Translations under genes and position numbers: made by a program
The notes under the pieces: generated by a model
The model's input: the letters and a program-made list of their open reading frames with translations, nothing else
Told to the model about the DNA's origin: nothing
Databases searched by the model: none
NCBI GenBank assembly: GCA_027314515.1
Contig: DAHVAR010000186.1
Location: 1-57,270 of the forward strand
Reading direction: 5' to 3'
Source of the DNA: Actinomycetota bacterium
GTDB taxonomy: Bacteria; Actinomycetota; Actinomycetes; Streptosporangiales; Streptosporangiaceae
Length of the DNA: 57,270 bases
Shown: positions 33,011 through 41,194 of the stretch, piece by piece
Layout of the letters: every line of letters begins with the position of its first letter
How positions within the stretch are numbered: the first letter of the stretch is position 1

Positions 33011-34519
33011 ATGGTCGCTTCGATCAAGACCCACCGGGACGAGGTCGGTCTCACCGACGGCGAGTTGCTGATCGGCGGATCCTGGGGACCTGGCTCCGCC
33101 GAGCGGACCTGGACGCACAGCCATCCTGCGACCGGCGAGGATGTCGCCTCGTTCCCGGTCGCCAGTCCCGCTGACGTGGACCGGGCGGTACGGGCCGCGC
33201 GCACCGCGTTCGACGAGGGGCCGTGGCCCCGGTCCCGTGCCACCGAGAAGATCCGGATCCTGCGCCGCGTCGCGGACCTGGTCCGGGCCAGCGGCGACGA
33301 ACTGCTCGCGCTGCAGGCACTCGACAACAGCGTGCCGCTGAGCTTCGGCGGCGTGTACGGGATGTCAGCCGCCTTCGTCGCCGACGTGTTCGATCATCAC
33401 GCCGGCTGGGTGGACAAGCTGGCGGGCGAGACCCTGCCGCCGTACCAGGGCGGCGACCACCTGGTGATGACCTTGCGCGAGCCGGCCGGCGTCGTCGCCG
33501 CCATCGTGCCGTGGAACGCCCCGCTGCTGCTGACCGCGCAGAAGCTGGCCCCGGCTCTTGCCGCGGGCTGCACGGTCGTGCTGAAGCCATCGGAATATGC
33601 GACGTTCGCAGTGCTGCGGCTAGCCCGGCTGATCGAGGAGGCCGGGCTGCCGGCCGGCGTGCTCAACGTCGTCACCGGTCCCGGCGACCCGACCGGCGAC
33701 GCGCTGATCAATCACCCGATGATCGACAAGATCTCCTTCACCGGCAGCCGGGCGGTGGGCCGGAAGATCATCGAGGCGTCGGCGGGCACTTTCAAGCGGG
33801 TCAGCCTGGAACTTGGCGGCAAGAGCCCGGCCCTGGTATTCGCCGACGGCGACGCCGGCACCGCGGCGGCGCTCACCATGGGGACCGTGACGCTCGGCCT
33901 GTCCGGGCAGGTCTGCCTGGCCCAGACCCGCGCGCTGGTGCACCAGGACAAAGTCGACGAGTTCAACGGCATGGCCGAGATGATCGCCGGGATGGTCAGC
34001 TACGGCAATCCATTCGATCCGGCCGTCACGTCCGCGCCGCTGATCAATTCCCGTCAGCTGGACCGCGTCCTGACGCTGATCGACGCAGGTCGAAGCGAAG
34101 GTGCCCGGCTGGTGTGCGGCGGCACTCGCGGCGACGGCGAGCTTGCGGCCGGGAACTTCGTCGCGCCGACGCTGTTCACCGACGTGCGCAACGACATGAC
34201 GATTGCCCGTGAGGAGATCTTCGGCCCGGTCCTGTCGGTGATCCCGTTCACCGACGAGGACGAAGCCATCAAGATCGCCAACACGACGGAGTACGGCCTG
34301 GCCGCGACTGTGTGGACCGCCGACATCAAGCGCGCGCTGCGGATGACCAGGGCGCTGCGAGCCGGGACCGTCGGCATCAACGGTTACGGCCTCGAGCCGC
34401 ACGCCGCCTTCGGCGGCTATCAGCAGTCCGGCATCGGCCGTGAGGGCGGCCGTACCGCGATCGAGGCCTACACCGAGCTCAAGACCGTGCTGATCCCCAC
34501 GACCGACGAGATGATGTGA
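33011..34519 (+). CDS. NAD(P)-dependent aldehyde dehydrogenase
   Basis: A 502-residue classical ALDH with AIVPWNAPLLLTAQKLAPALAAGCTVVLKPSE, FTGSRAVGRKI, Glu267 in LELGGKSPAL, the nucleophile Cys302 in GLSGQVCLAQTR and EEIFGPVLSVIPF. It would oxidise an aldehyde to the acid (or acyl form), for example at a steroid side chain or ring-derived fragment, given the KstR-type box ahead of it. AGAGGGG lies 6 nt before ATG. It is the only large gene in its unit. Confidence 0.92.
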   Translation: MVASIKTHRDEVGLTDGELLIGGSWGPGSAERTWTHSHPATGEDVASFPVASPADVDRAVRAARTAFDEGPWPRSRATEKIRILRRVADLVRASGDELLALQALDNSVPLSFGGVYGMSAAFVADVFDHHAGWVDKLAGETLPPYQGGDHLVMTLREPAGVVAAIVPWNAPLLLTAQKLAPALAAGCTVVLKPSEYATFAVLRLARLIEEAGLPAGVLNVVTGPGDPTGDALINHPMIDKISFTGSRAVGRKIIEASAGTFKRVSLELGGKSPALVFADGDAGTAAALTMGTVTLGLSGQVCLAQTRALVHQDKVDEFNGMAEMIAGMVSYGNPFDPAVTSAPLINSRQLDRVLTLIDAGRSEGARLVCGGTRGDGELAAGNFVAPTLFTDVRNDMTIAREEIFGPVLSVIPFTDEDEAIKIANTTEYGLAATVWTADIKRALRMTRALRAGTVGINGYGLEPHAAFGGYQQSGIGREGGRTAIEAYTELKTVLIPTTDEMM

Positions 34520-34525
34520 CCCCTG

Positions 34526-34654
34526 GTGCCCGCCGCAGCGGCGGCGAAGGCGCCGGAGGCGGCGGAGGCGGCGGAGGCGGCGGTTGGCACCGAGACGGCC
34601 GCCGACGTTGCCGAGCGTCATCAGCTACTGCGCGACCTCGGCTACCAGCTGTGA
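34526..34654 (+). CDS. Possible 42-residue small protein after the aldehyde dehydrogenase
   Basis: A GTG 6 nt after the aldehyde dehydrogenase stop opens a 42-codon frame. Its first half is Ala/Glu-rich from a 9-bp DNA repeat (three copies at 34556-34582). The second half reads TAADVAERHQLLRDLGYQL, which looks like an amphipathic helix. It stops 3 nt before the convergent PPOX gene. No homologue is known to me, so it could be chance. Confidence 0.3.
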   Translation: MPAAAAAKAPEAAEAAEAAVGTETAADVAERHQLLRDLGYQL

Positions 34655-34657
34655 GGA

Positions 34658-35140
34658 TTACCGGCCGAGCAGCTTGGCGTGGTCCCAGGAAATGACCTTG
34701 ACCGGATCGACGATGTAGGCATAGCGCTTGCGTGCCGCGTCAGCAACGTACTGGCTGATGGCACTGTTATCGGCCTGCCCCGCGGCGTCCGCCCTGGCGT
34801 TCCCCATCACGCTGCCGACGGCCAGGCCGATCTGATAGACGGCATCGGGGTCGGTGATCGTCTGCACCGTGCCCTGAACCTGCACGCCGCGCAGGTCGAA
34901 ATAGCCCTCGCCGGTCTCCACCAGGCAGCTGATCCGCGGATCGCGAGCGAGGTTCAGCGCCTTCTGCGACGTCCGGTAGGTCCAGAAAGCGATCTTGCCG
35001 TCGACCAGCGTGTAATACATGGTGACCAGGTGCGGGTAGCCATCGGGGTTGATCGTCGCGAGCTGCACCTTACGATTGGCCGCCAGCATGTCCGCGACCT
35101 CAGCCGCGGTCATCTGAACTCGGTCGCGCTGCTTCGGCAT
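34658..35140 (-). CDS. PPOX-class flavin/F420-dependent oxidoreductase
   Basis: The 160-residue split-barrel protein has VQLATINPDGYPHLVTMYYTLVDGKIAFWTYRTSQKALNLARDPRISCLVETG. This is typical of the pyridoxamine-phosphate-oxidase-like superfamily whose actinomycete members bind FMN, FAD or F420. Its ATG shares 1 bp with the stop of the upstream SDR (TAATG), so the two are coupled. It may reduce an unsaturated intermediate made by that SDR, but the substrate is unknown. Confidence 0.85.
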   Translation of the reverse strand: MPKQRDRVQMTAAEVADMLAANRKVQLATINPDGYPHLVTMYYTLVDGKIAFWTYRTSQKALNLARDPRISCLVETGEGYFDLRGVQVQGTVQTITDPDAVYQIGLAVGSVMGNARADAAGQADNSAISQYVADAARKRYAYIVDPVKVISWDHAKLLGR

Positions 35141-36081
35141 TAGTGCGCTCCGCCGAATCCGATCGTCTCGCTGGCAAGTGCGAGCGTGTCCTCACACAAG
35201 AACCCCGCGTCGGCCGGTCCGGTCTCGAACCCGGCCAGCGCGCTCGCGATGGCCTCCAGCGTCCACATGCCGTCAGCCGACCCATGCTCTTTAGCCAGGA
35301 ACGTGCTCTTCACGGCTGGCGGCGCCATGACCGCCGCGACGCCGCCGTGCACGACGAAAACCTCGCCATTGATGTTCCCGGCCGCCGGGCTCGACAGGTA
35401 AGTCACCAGCGGCGCGACGTACCGCGGGTCGAGCGGATCCGGACCATCCGCGGGCGCCGGGCCCATCAATTCCGCGGTCATCGCGGTCCTGGCCCGCGGG
35501 CAGATCGCATTGGCGCGCACCCCGTACCGGGCGCAGCTACGCGCAGTCGTCAGCGTCAGCGCGGTGATGCCGCCCTTGGCTGCCGAGTAGTTCGGCTGGC
35601 CCGATGAGCCCAGCAGGAAGGCCTCGGACGAAGTGTTCACGATGCGGCCGTACACCGGGCCGCCCGCCTGCTTGCTCTGGTCGCGCCAGTGGGCGGTCGC
35701 CGCCCGGCTGGCCAGGAAGTGTCCCCGCAGGTGAGTGCGCAGCACCAGGTCCCATTCTTCCGGCGACATCGAGAAGATCATCCGGTCGCGGACCACGCCG
35801 GCGTTGTTGACCAGGATGTCCAGCCGGCCGAACTCCCGCAGCGCGGTCGCCAGCAGGCCCTGCGCCGTGGCCCATTCGCCGATGTCTCCCGCGCTGACCG
35901 CGGCGCTGCCCCCGGCCGCGGCGATCTCGCGCGCGACCGTGTCGACAGCCGCGCCCGGCAAGTCGTTCAGCACCACGCTGGCTCCCGCCGCGGCCAGGGC
36001 AAGCGCTTCGGCCCGGCCGAGCCCGTTCCCCGCCCCGGTGACGATCGCAACGCGACCGTCCAGCCTCGTCTCGTCGGTCAT
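35140..36081 (-). CDS. Short-chain dehydrogenase, long (HSD17B4-like) form
   Basis: The 313-residue SDR has IVTGAGNGLGRAEALALAAAGA, NNAGVVRDRMIFSMSPEEWD, NTSSEAF and NYSAAKGGI as active site. It carries a C-terminal extension of about 60 residues beyond the usual SDR end. Its layout resembles the SDRs near ipdAB in mycobacteria (Rv3548c-like), which act in steroid ring catabolism. It starts 15 nt after the upstream SDR and is followed by the PPOX gene with 1-bp overlap, forming a three-gene operon. Confidence 0.87.
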   Translation of the reverse strand: MTDETRLDGRVAIVTGAGNGLGRAEALALAAAGASVVLNDLPGAAVDTVAREIAAAGGSAAVSAGDIGEWATAQGLLATALREFGRLDILVNNAGVVRDRMIFSMSPEEWDLVLRTHLRGHFLASRAATAHWRDQSKQAGGPVYGRIVNTSSEAFLLGSSGQPNYSAAKGGITALTLTTARSCARYGVRANAICPRARTAMTAELMGPAPADGPDPLDPRYVAPLVTYLSSPAAGNINGEVFVVHGGVAAVMAPPAVKSTFLAKEHGSADGMWTLEAIASALAGFETGPADAGFLCEDTLALASETIGFGGAH

Positions 36082-36095
36082 CTCGCGCCTTCCGT

Positions 36096-36860
36096 TCAGT
36101 AGCCCGGCCCGGACAGCATGCCGCCGTCGACCACGAACTCGCTACCGGTGCAGTAGGACGACTCGTCGGAGGCAAGGTAGACCACCAGCGGCGACACCTC
36201 GGACGATCGGGCGAACCTGGCAATCGGCAGCGAGCGCATGAAGCCCTCGCCGTCGCTGATGCCGGTGAAGGACTCGAACGCGGTAGCCGTCATCGTGGTC
36301 ATGATGCCGCCCGGATGCACGGAGTTGACCCGGATGCCGAGCTTGCCGAGTTCCTGCGCCGCGGACCTGGTGATCCCGCGGATGCCGAATTTGCTGGCGC
36401 TATAGGCAGACATGCCGGCCGCGCCGGTGAAGCCCTCCACCGACGAGATGTTGATGATCGAGCCGCCGCCTGCCCTGGTCATCGGCTCGATGACCGACTT
36501 GACGCCGAGCCACTCGCCGATCAGGTTCACCTCGATGACCCGCCGGAACTCGGCCAGTGTCATGTCGGCGATCTTGCGGTGCGCCAGGATGCCGGCGTTG
36601 TTCACCAGTACGTTCAGGGTGCCGAACGCTTCGGCCGCGGCAGCCACCGCCGCAGCCCACTCGGCCTCGCTGGTCACGTCGTGGTGGATGTAGCGACAGT
36701 TGTTTGCACCGAGATCGGCGGCCAGTTCCTTGCCCTTGTCGTCGAGCAGGTCGCCGATGACGACTTTGGCGCCCTCGGCCACGAAGTGCCGGGCATGCGA
36801 CTTGCCCATGCCCCTGGCCCCGCCGGTGATCAGCGCTACCTTGCCGTCGAGCCGGCCCAT
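36096..36860 (-). CDS. Short-chain dehydrogenase, hydroxysteroid dehydrogenase-like
   Basis: A 254-residue SDR very like the 3-alpha/20-beta-hydroxysteroid dehydrogenase group (FabG3, Rv2002). It shows GRLDGKVALITGGARGMG, VLVNNAGIL, SIINISSVEGFTG, YSASKFGIRG, VNSVHPGGI and VYLASDESSYCTGSEFVVDGG. ATG 36860 has AGGGG 5 nt upstream; the GTG at 36866 is too close to that site. It is the first gene of the SDR-SDR-PPOX operon and has a KstR2-like sequence about 30 nt upstream. Confidence 0.88.
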   Translation of the reverse strand: MGRLDGKVALITGGARGMGKSHARHFVAEGAKVVIGDLLDDKGKELAADLGANNCRYIHHDVTSEAEWAAAVAAAAEAFGTLNVLVNNAGILAHRKIADMTLAEFRRVIEVNLIGEWLGVKSVIEPMTRAGGGSIINISSVEGFTGAAGMSAYSASKFGIRGITRSAAQELGKLGIRVNSVHPGGIMTTMTATAFESFTGISDGEGFMRSLPIARFARSSEVSPLVVYLASDESSYCTGSEFVVDGGMLSGPGY

Positions 36861-36888
36861 GGTCACCCCTCAGGCGCCTGGCGATTGC

Positions 36889-36904
36889 TGGCAACCGCTT
36901 GCTT
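36889..36904. promoter_or_regulatory. KstR2-like imperfect operator
   Basis: The sequence TGGCAACCGCTTGCTT has a full right half (CTTGCTT) and a partial left half compared with the KstR2 palindrome AAGCAAG-nn-CTTGCTT. It lies upstream of the hydroxysteroid-type SDR operon. KstR2 controls C/D-ring genes including ipdAB in mycobacteria, so the placement is sensible, but the left half has three mismatches. Confidence 0.45.
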
Positions 36905-37017
36905 GGTGGCAGGCTAGCAGTTGGTCTTGCGGCACGGACCAGCTCGCGGGGGGCCGGATTGCCTGCCGCCCGCGGTTGCCGCCTGTCGGGCTAGCCGCCC
37001 GGCGGCTGGATCCCTGG

Positions 37018-37065
37018 CTAGATGCCTGCTGGGCTAGATGCCAGCTGGGCTAGATGCCTGCTGGG
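37018..37065. repeat. 16-bp tandem repeat spanning a stop codon
   Basis: CTAGATGCC recurs at 37018, 37034 and 37050 with a 16-bp period. On the minus strand every copy carries the same Ala-Gly-Ile-stop-like ending, and the actual stop of the DUF4118 gene lies in the copy at 37050. Confidence 0.8.
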
Positions 37066-37790
37066 TGGCTTGCACCGAGCGCGGCACCGGCCTGATCGGC
37101 AAGCGCCACCGCGACCAGCAGCTGTTCGCGGGTCGGGCGAACCTCACCCGGCTGCATCAGGAACCGGCCCTGCAGCCTGCCGCCGCTTTCCGCCAGCAGC
37201 TCCAGCCCTGCGCGCGGGGGCCAGTCGCTGTCCTGCGGACCACAAGACCGGCCCGAGGCGGTGACCGAGCCGTCATGCTCCAGCCGCGCGGGCCGGCCGA
37301 TGCCCGCAGTCCCGTACTGGAAGTCGCACGACCGGAGCGAGAGCAGTTGCACTAGCCCGGCCGTGATCCGGTCGACCAGCGCCGACGGCGAGTCACCCAT
37401 TGCGACCGCGCGGGCGGCATCGTTGATGCCGTCCAGGTATGCGGCCCGGCTGCTGGCCGCTGAGTGCTGACGCCGCCCCCACACGGCGATCTCGGTAACC
37501 GCCGCTCCGATGACAAGCAGCAGCACGGTGGTCTCGATGTCGGCAGCGCGGTTGATGGCGAACCGCTCGTACGGCCGCGTCAGGAAGAAGTCGAACCACG
37601 CCCCGGCCGAGGCTGCCGCGACGAAGCCGGCCAGCCGGCTGCCGGCCGCGGCGACGGCCACCACGATCACGATCAGCGCCAGCGCCGCGTCGGTGTTGGC
37701 AAGGCTGGACCGGAGCGGCACGAGAACGGCCGTCAGCGCGAGCGGTCCGACCAGGCCGGCAGCTACCGCCAGGCGATCACGGCTGAGCAT
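37050..37790 (-). CDS. DUF4118 (KdpD-type membrane) plus GAF-like sensor protein
   Basis: From ATG 37790 the 246-residue protein has four close membrane segments of the DUF4118 type (AAGLVGPLALTAVLVPL, ALALIVIVVAVAAAG, FVAAASAGAWFDFFLTRPYERFAI and ETTVLLLVIGAAVTEIAVWG). A GAF-like domain follows (from LDGINDAARAVAMGDS). There is no kinase domain. GGAGG stands 8 nt before ATG 37790. A second possible start at ATG 37964, with AGGAAG, would add 58 non-conserved residues and lies directly against a strong hairpin. Confidence 0.75.
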   Translation of the reverse strand: MLSRDRLAVAAGLVGPLALTAVLVPLRSSLANTDAALALIVIVVAVAAAGSRLAGFVAAASAGAWFDFFLTRPYERFAINRAADIETTVLLLVIGAAVTEIAVWGRRQHSAASSRAAYLDGINDAARAVAMGDSPSALVDRITAGLVQLLSLRSCDFQYGTAGIGRPARLEHDGSVTASGRSCGPQDSDWPPRAGLELLAESGGRLQGRFLMQPGEVRPTREQLLVAVALADQAGAALGASHPAGI

Positions 37791-37964
37791 GGCCAGCACC
37801 TCCAATGGCCGCAGCTCCAATGGCCGCACCTCCAGCAGCGGACCAACGACCTCCTTCGGGCGGCCACCTCGCGAGTGTCGCTGCTTCCAGGCTAGGCCGG
37901 GCTGGCCTTGAGCCGGCGCTGCCGACGCAAACGCATACGCCATCCATGCGCGAGCAATCGACAT

Positions 37965-38038
37965 CGACTTCCTGGCTGTTTCCCAGCCATAAAACCGGCA
38001 AATCCACCGCTGAAAACCGGCGAAGGGCCAGGAAGTCG
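37965..38038 (-). promoter_or_regulatory. 12-bp perfect inverted repeat that can cover a ribosome site
   Basis: CGACTTCCTGGC (37965-37976) and GCCAGGAAGTCG (38027-38038) are perfect complements around 50 nt. On the minus strand the downstream arm includes AGGAAG and abuts ATG 37964, so pairing would hide that ribosome site. A second hairpin, TGGCTG-GGAAA-CAGCCA, overlaps the same arm and cannot form together with the first. GCCGGTTTT occurs twice in the loop. It may be an attenuator or translational switch, or a terminator of the MFS gene ending 20 nt upstream. Confidence 0.5.
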
Positions 38039-38057
38039 CGTTCCACTGCGCCGAGCA

Positions 38058-39326
38058 CTAGCGAGAACCCGCCTGCTCGGCGCCCGCCTGCTCGGCGCCT
38101 GGCTGGCCGGCAACCGGCGGCTGGCCATCAGGCAGCTGGCCATCAGGCAGCCGGCCAGCCAGCAGGCGGCGCACCAGCAGCGGACGGGCCGGGCCCACGC
38201 CGATCAGCGTCGCCAGGCAGGCGGCGGCAAGCAGCGCGTAGGGCACGAAGTCCGTGGTGGCCTGGGCGATCGCGCCAGCAGCCACCGCCGCGATGCCCTG
38301 GCCACTAGCCCAGGCGAGGTTGCCGAGCCCGAACGCCAGTCCCTGATTGAGCTGCATTTGATCGGCGCCCGTGCTGAGCAGTGTCATCGCGGGCGTGAAC
38401 AGCATCCCGTAGGCCGGCATCCCGGCGATGAGCAACCCGATGAGCCAGGGCGCCGGCGCCACTACCGGCGCCAGCAAGCTGACCGCGACCGTCGCCGTCA
38501 GCGCGATCCGGATCGGGACGAGCGGGCCGCGGCTATCCGACAGCCGCCCGCTCAGCGGCGCAAGACCCGTCTCGATCGCGGCCGAGGCGAGGAAGGTGAT
38601 CCCGATCAGCGTGGCCCCGACTCCCAGCCGGCTCAGCCGCAATGGTGCCAGCACGTCGATCACGCCGAATGCCAGGCCCGGCAGCATCGTCAGCCACATT
38701 CCCGCGCCGACTGCCGGGTTGCGCAAGGCGGGCCAGGCTGCGCTCAGCCGCTGCGGCTCGGCCCGGCGCGCCGACGGCACCGCGAAGGAAGCGATCATCA
38801 GCACGCCGCCGGCCACCGCAGCGGCGGAGAACGCCGGACCGGTGCCGACGTGACTAGCGACCGCTCCGACCACCGGGCCGAGCAGTGCCCCGCCCACCGC
38901 CGCGCCCATCGCACTGCCGATGAGCTCGCCGCGACGCCCGGCCGGGGCCGCCGTGGCCAGCCATGCCATGCCGGCCGCCCAGGTACAGGCGCCGCCGATC
39001 CCCTGGATGAACCTGGCCAGATCCAGGATGACCGGTGCCGACGCCCAGCCGAAGACGAAGGTGGAGACGCTCATCAGGGCCAGGCCGAGCAGCGCGACCG
39101 TGCGGTCGCCCAGCCTGGCGACGAGAACGCCGCCGGGAAGCGCGCCGATCAGCGTGCCCAGCGGATAGGCCGACACCAGGATGCCCGCTCCGGTCTTGGA
39201 CAGCCCGGCGACATGCGCGTAGTGCGGCAGCAGGGGCGTGAGAGCGGTGAAGAAGATCGTGTCGACCAGCACCAGGGCACAGACGAACACCAGCAGCGCC
39301 CGGATCCGGGTGGGCAGTTTCGGCAC
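38058..39326 (-). CDS. MFS exporter
   Basis: The 422-residue protein has about twelve membrane segments and the MFS loop motif [12 protein letters not shown] after the second segment, with a drug-type motif C-like [14 protein letters not shown]. It resembles multidrug or metabolite proton antiporters. The last 35 residues are repetitive ([23 protein letters not shown]) and hydrophilic. GTG 39326 lies 6 nt after a TAGCGT -10, so the transcript is probably leaderless. A short TetR-type palindrome lies just upstream. Substrate unknown. Confidence 0.88.
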   Translation of the reverse strand: MPKLPTRIRALLVFVCALVLVDTIFFTALTPLLPHYAHVAGLSKTGAGILVSAYPLGTLIGALPGGVLVARLGDRTVALLGLALMSVSTFVFGWASAPVILDLARFIQGIGGACTWAAGMAWLATAAPAGRRGELIGSAMGAAVGGALLGPVVGAVASHVGTGPAFSAAAVAGGVLMIASFAVPSARRAEPQRLSAAWPALRNPAVGAGMWLTMLPGLAFGVIDVLAPLRLSRLGVGATLIGITFLASAAIETGLAPLSGRLSDSRGPLVPIRIALTATVAVSLLAPVVAPAPWLIGLLIAGMPAYGMLFTPAMTLLSTGADQMQLNQGLAFGLGNLAWASGQGIAAVAAGAIAQATTDFVPYALLAAACLATLIGVGPARPLLVRRLLAGRLPDGQLPDGQPPVAGQPGAEQAGAEQAGSR

Positions 39327-39332
39327 TCGTTG

Positions 39333-39353
39333 ACGCTATCGCAACCGGTCGGT
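39333..39353 (-). promoter_or_regulatory. MFS promoter with short palindrome
   Basis: On the minus strand ACCGACCGGT (39344-39353; half-sites ACCG and CGGT) precedes TAGCGT (39333-39338). That hexamer is 6 nt from the GTG start. The site is where a repressor would block a leaderless promoter. The half-sites are like those of the PaaR-type operators but spaced by only 2 nt. Confidence 0.5.
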
Positions 39354-39447
39354 CAGCCCCATAAGCAGGCAGAACTCTGGATACGGAAGGAACCGGCCGG
39401 TTCGGCCCGCCGTCCAACGAACACCTGGCGCCAAGACAGGGGACGAG

Positions 39448-40173
39448 ATGGTTCAGCGAACACGATCGGCGCTCCTCGCGGTGGCCGTAATGGTCGCTGC
39501 GCTGGCCGTGGCCGTCTCCGGGCGCGGAGCCACGCCGGCACTGCGGCCCGGAGCGTCGCCGGTCGCAGGCTCCGGCAGCTCAGCTCCCACCGGGCCCGCG
39601 GCAAATCCGGCCGGCGCCCGCGGCGCGGTGCCGGCGGCTGTCAGACAGGTACGGTGCCCAGCGGTCAGCGCGCCCGCACTGGGGCAGCCCGGTGCAGCCG
39701 GACCCGCCGAGCCGATCCCGGCCGGGTTCAGGCCGGCCGCCGTTGTGGAGTGCGTCACGATCACCTCGGTCAGGCACGGCGTCGTGAGAACCGAACAGCG
39801 CCGGCAGGCTGCGGTCACCGGCCTTGGCGGCCTGCTGGCAGCCCTGCGTGAACCGGCCAGCCGGGCAAAAGGCCCGCTACCGGCTTGCATCGTGCCGGCG
39901 GCCGCCGTGCCGTGGTTCGTCCTAGTCGGCGTCGACGGGCAGGCGGTCCGCCCGGCCGTACCGGCCAGCCTGTGCGGCGAGCCGATCGATCCGGTGCTCG
40001 CCAGGCTGTACTCGCTGCGCTGGATCACTCTTGGCACCGTCATCCTGCCGCCCGTGCCCGCCCGGCCGCCATTGCACGGCGGGCCGGCCCACGTAGTCAA
40101 GCCGCCACGACGGCCTGACAGCCGGGGCCCGCGCGCTACAGCGAGCGGGCGAGCAGCGAGTCCAGCTTGGTGA
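39448..40173 (+). CDS. Secreted protein of unknown function
   Basis: The 241-residue product has a signal peptide (MVQRTRSALLAVAVMVAALAVAVSGRG) and an Ala/Pro/Gly-rich linker. A folded part with four Cys follows (VRCPAVSA, VVECVTITS, PACIVPA and SLCGEPIDP). It contains a plausible beta pattern but no family I recognise. The 3' end overlaps the convergent SRPBCC gene by 38 bp. Confidence 0.65.
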   Translation: MVQRTRSALLAVAVMVAALAVAVSGRGATPALRPGASPVAGSGSSAPTGPAANPAGARGAVPAAVRQVRCPAVSAPALGQPGAAGPAEPIPAGFRPAAVVECVTITSVRHGVVRTEQRRQAAVTGLGGLLAALREPASRAKGPLPACIVPAAAVPWFVLVGVDGQAVRPAVPASLCGEPIDPVLARLYSLRWITLGTVILPPVPARPPLHGGPAHVVKPPRRPDSRGPRATASGRAASPAW

Positions 40174-40603
40174 ACGAGCTTTGCCAGCCGGTCTTGGTGT
40201 CGTCGCCCATCTGCTCGGTGAACAGGCCCTGCCGCAGCTCCAGCCTCGTCTTCCCGCCCGGCTCAGGGTGGAACTCCAGCCGCAGGCGGAACCGTACCGA
40301 ACCGGTCGTGCCGGGCAGGCCGGCGACGTCCTGGTGACCGACCAGCAACTCGTTCTCGACAACCTCGCTGAAGGTCGCGTCGATCGGGCTCCGCACGCTC
40401 GGATCGTCGTCGCTGACCATGACGAGCCGCTGGTGACCACCCGGCCGTGCCTCGACATGCACGCTCTCGCAGGGCACCGAGAAGCCGGCCGGACCGAACC
40501 ACTGGCACAGCTGGTCCGGGTCAACGAAGGCCCGGTACACCAGCTCGGGCGGGGCGTCGAATATACGGGTCAGGGTGATCTCGTGAGTTGTCGTGTGCGT
40601 CAT
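40136..40603 (-). CDS. SRPBCC (AHSA1-type START) domain protein
   Basis: The 155-residue protein starts EITLTRIFDAPPELVYRAFVDPDQLCQWFGP and continues with PIDATFSEVVENELLV and FHPEPGGKTRLELRQGLFTEQM. These are characteristic of the activator-of-Hsp90-like SRPBCC family that binds hydrophobic ligands. ATG 40603 has GAGAGGA upstream. It lies downstream of an ArsR gene on the same strand, a frequent pairing in actinomycetes, with a remnant copy in between. Confidence 0.88.
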   Translation of the reverse strand: MTHTTTHEITLTRIFDAPPELVYRAFVDPDQLCQWFGPAGFSVPCESVHVEARPGGHQRLVMVSDDDPSVRSPIDATFSEVVENELLVGHQDVAGLPGTTGSVRFRLRLEFHPEPGGKTRLELRQGLFTEQMGDDTKTGWQSSFTKLDSLLARSL

Positions 40604-40646
40604 AGCTGGTTCCTCTCGGTGCCGCTGACGGATACTCCGGACCGGG

Positions 40647-40772
40647 CTGCTTGGTGAACGATTCCCGCCAGGCGTCTTGGAATTCTGCGGCCGTCTGTGC
40701 CGTGAACGGGCCCTGCCGCAGTTCCAGCCTGGTCTTGCCGCCTGGCCGGGGATGAAACTCCAGCCCCAGGGT
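40647..40772 (-). pseudogene. C-terminal remnant of a second SRPBCC gene
   Basis: In the frame directly after the ArsR stop the minus strand encodes LEFHPRPGGKTRLELRQGPF, TAQTAAEFQDAW and RESFTKQ. These match the C-terminal third of the intact SRPBCC protein downstream (FHPEPGGKTRLELRQGLF). No start or N-terminal two-thirds is present, so it is a duplication or deletion scar. Confidence 0.7.
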
Positions 40773-40790
40773 GGTTGTGCCTTGCCTGGC

Positions 40791-41162
40791 TCACTGGCCA
40801 TTTCCTTCCGGGTCGGTTGTCCCGGCCGGCTGCCGGGATTGCTGAACACGGCGCAAGTGGGCATCCAGACGGTCGAAGCTGGCCTCCCAGAAAACGCGGT
40901 AGCGCTCCATCCAGTCCGTCGCCTCTTTCAGCGGGGCGGCGTCAAGCGAGCTCGACCGCCACTGTCCAGACCGGCTGCGGGAGATCAGCCCGGCATGCTC
41001 CAGCACTTTCAGGTGCCGCGAGATGGCCGGCAAGCTGATCGAGAACGGCTCGGCCAGCTCGGTGACGGTCGCGTCCCCGTCTGCGAGCCGGGCAAGAATT
41101 GCCCGGCGTGTCGGGTCGGCCAGGGCCGCGAACACCACGCTGAGCCCGTCCTCCGCCTTCAC
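40791..41162 (-). CDS. ArsR-family regulator
   Basis: The 123-residue winged-helix protein has VVFAALADPTRRAILARLADGDATVTELAEPFSISLPAISRHLKVLEHAGLISRSRSG. This is the ArsR subtype without metal-binding Cys that accompanies SRPBCC genes. The start is GTG 41162; no Shine-Dalgarno is evident. Two operator-like 16-bp units lie directly upstream, suggesting autoregulation. It likely controls the SRPBCC gene. Confidence 0.88.
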   Translation of the reverse strand: MKAEDGLSVVFAALADPTRRAILARLADGDATVTELAEPFSISLPAISRHLKVLEHAGLISRSRSGQWRSSSLDAAPLKEATDWMERYRVFWEASFDRLDAHLRRVQQSRQPAGTTDPEGNGQ

Positions 41163-41194
41163 TTAACCACTCCATTAATTAACCAACCTGTTAA
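41163..41194. promoter_or_regulatory. Tandem 16-bp operator-like units before arsR
   Basis: TTAACCACTCCATTAA (41163-41178) is followed without gap by TTAACCAACCTGTTAA (41179-41194). Both have TTAAC-N6 and a TTAA end; the second is a perfect 5-bp inverted repeat (TTAAC/GTTAA). They are AT-rich in a GC-rich genome and abut the ArsR start, as expected for its own binding sites. Confidence 0.6.

Noticed and set aside
34556-34582. Short GAGGCGGCG repeats as a possible CRISPR-like array
   Set aside because: No spacers; a simple 9-bp tandem repeat.
37900-37960. Plus-strand translation AGLEPALPTQTHTPS resembling frames that cross tRNA genes
   Set aside because: No cloverleaf, D-arm or acceptor pairing could be built, and the T-loop-like segment lacks the conserved TTC; treated as coincidence.
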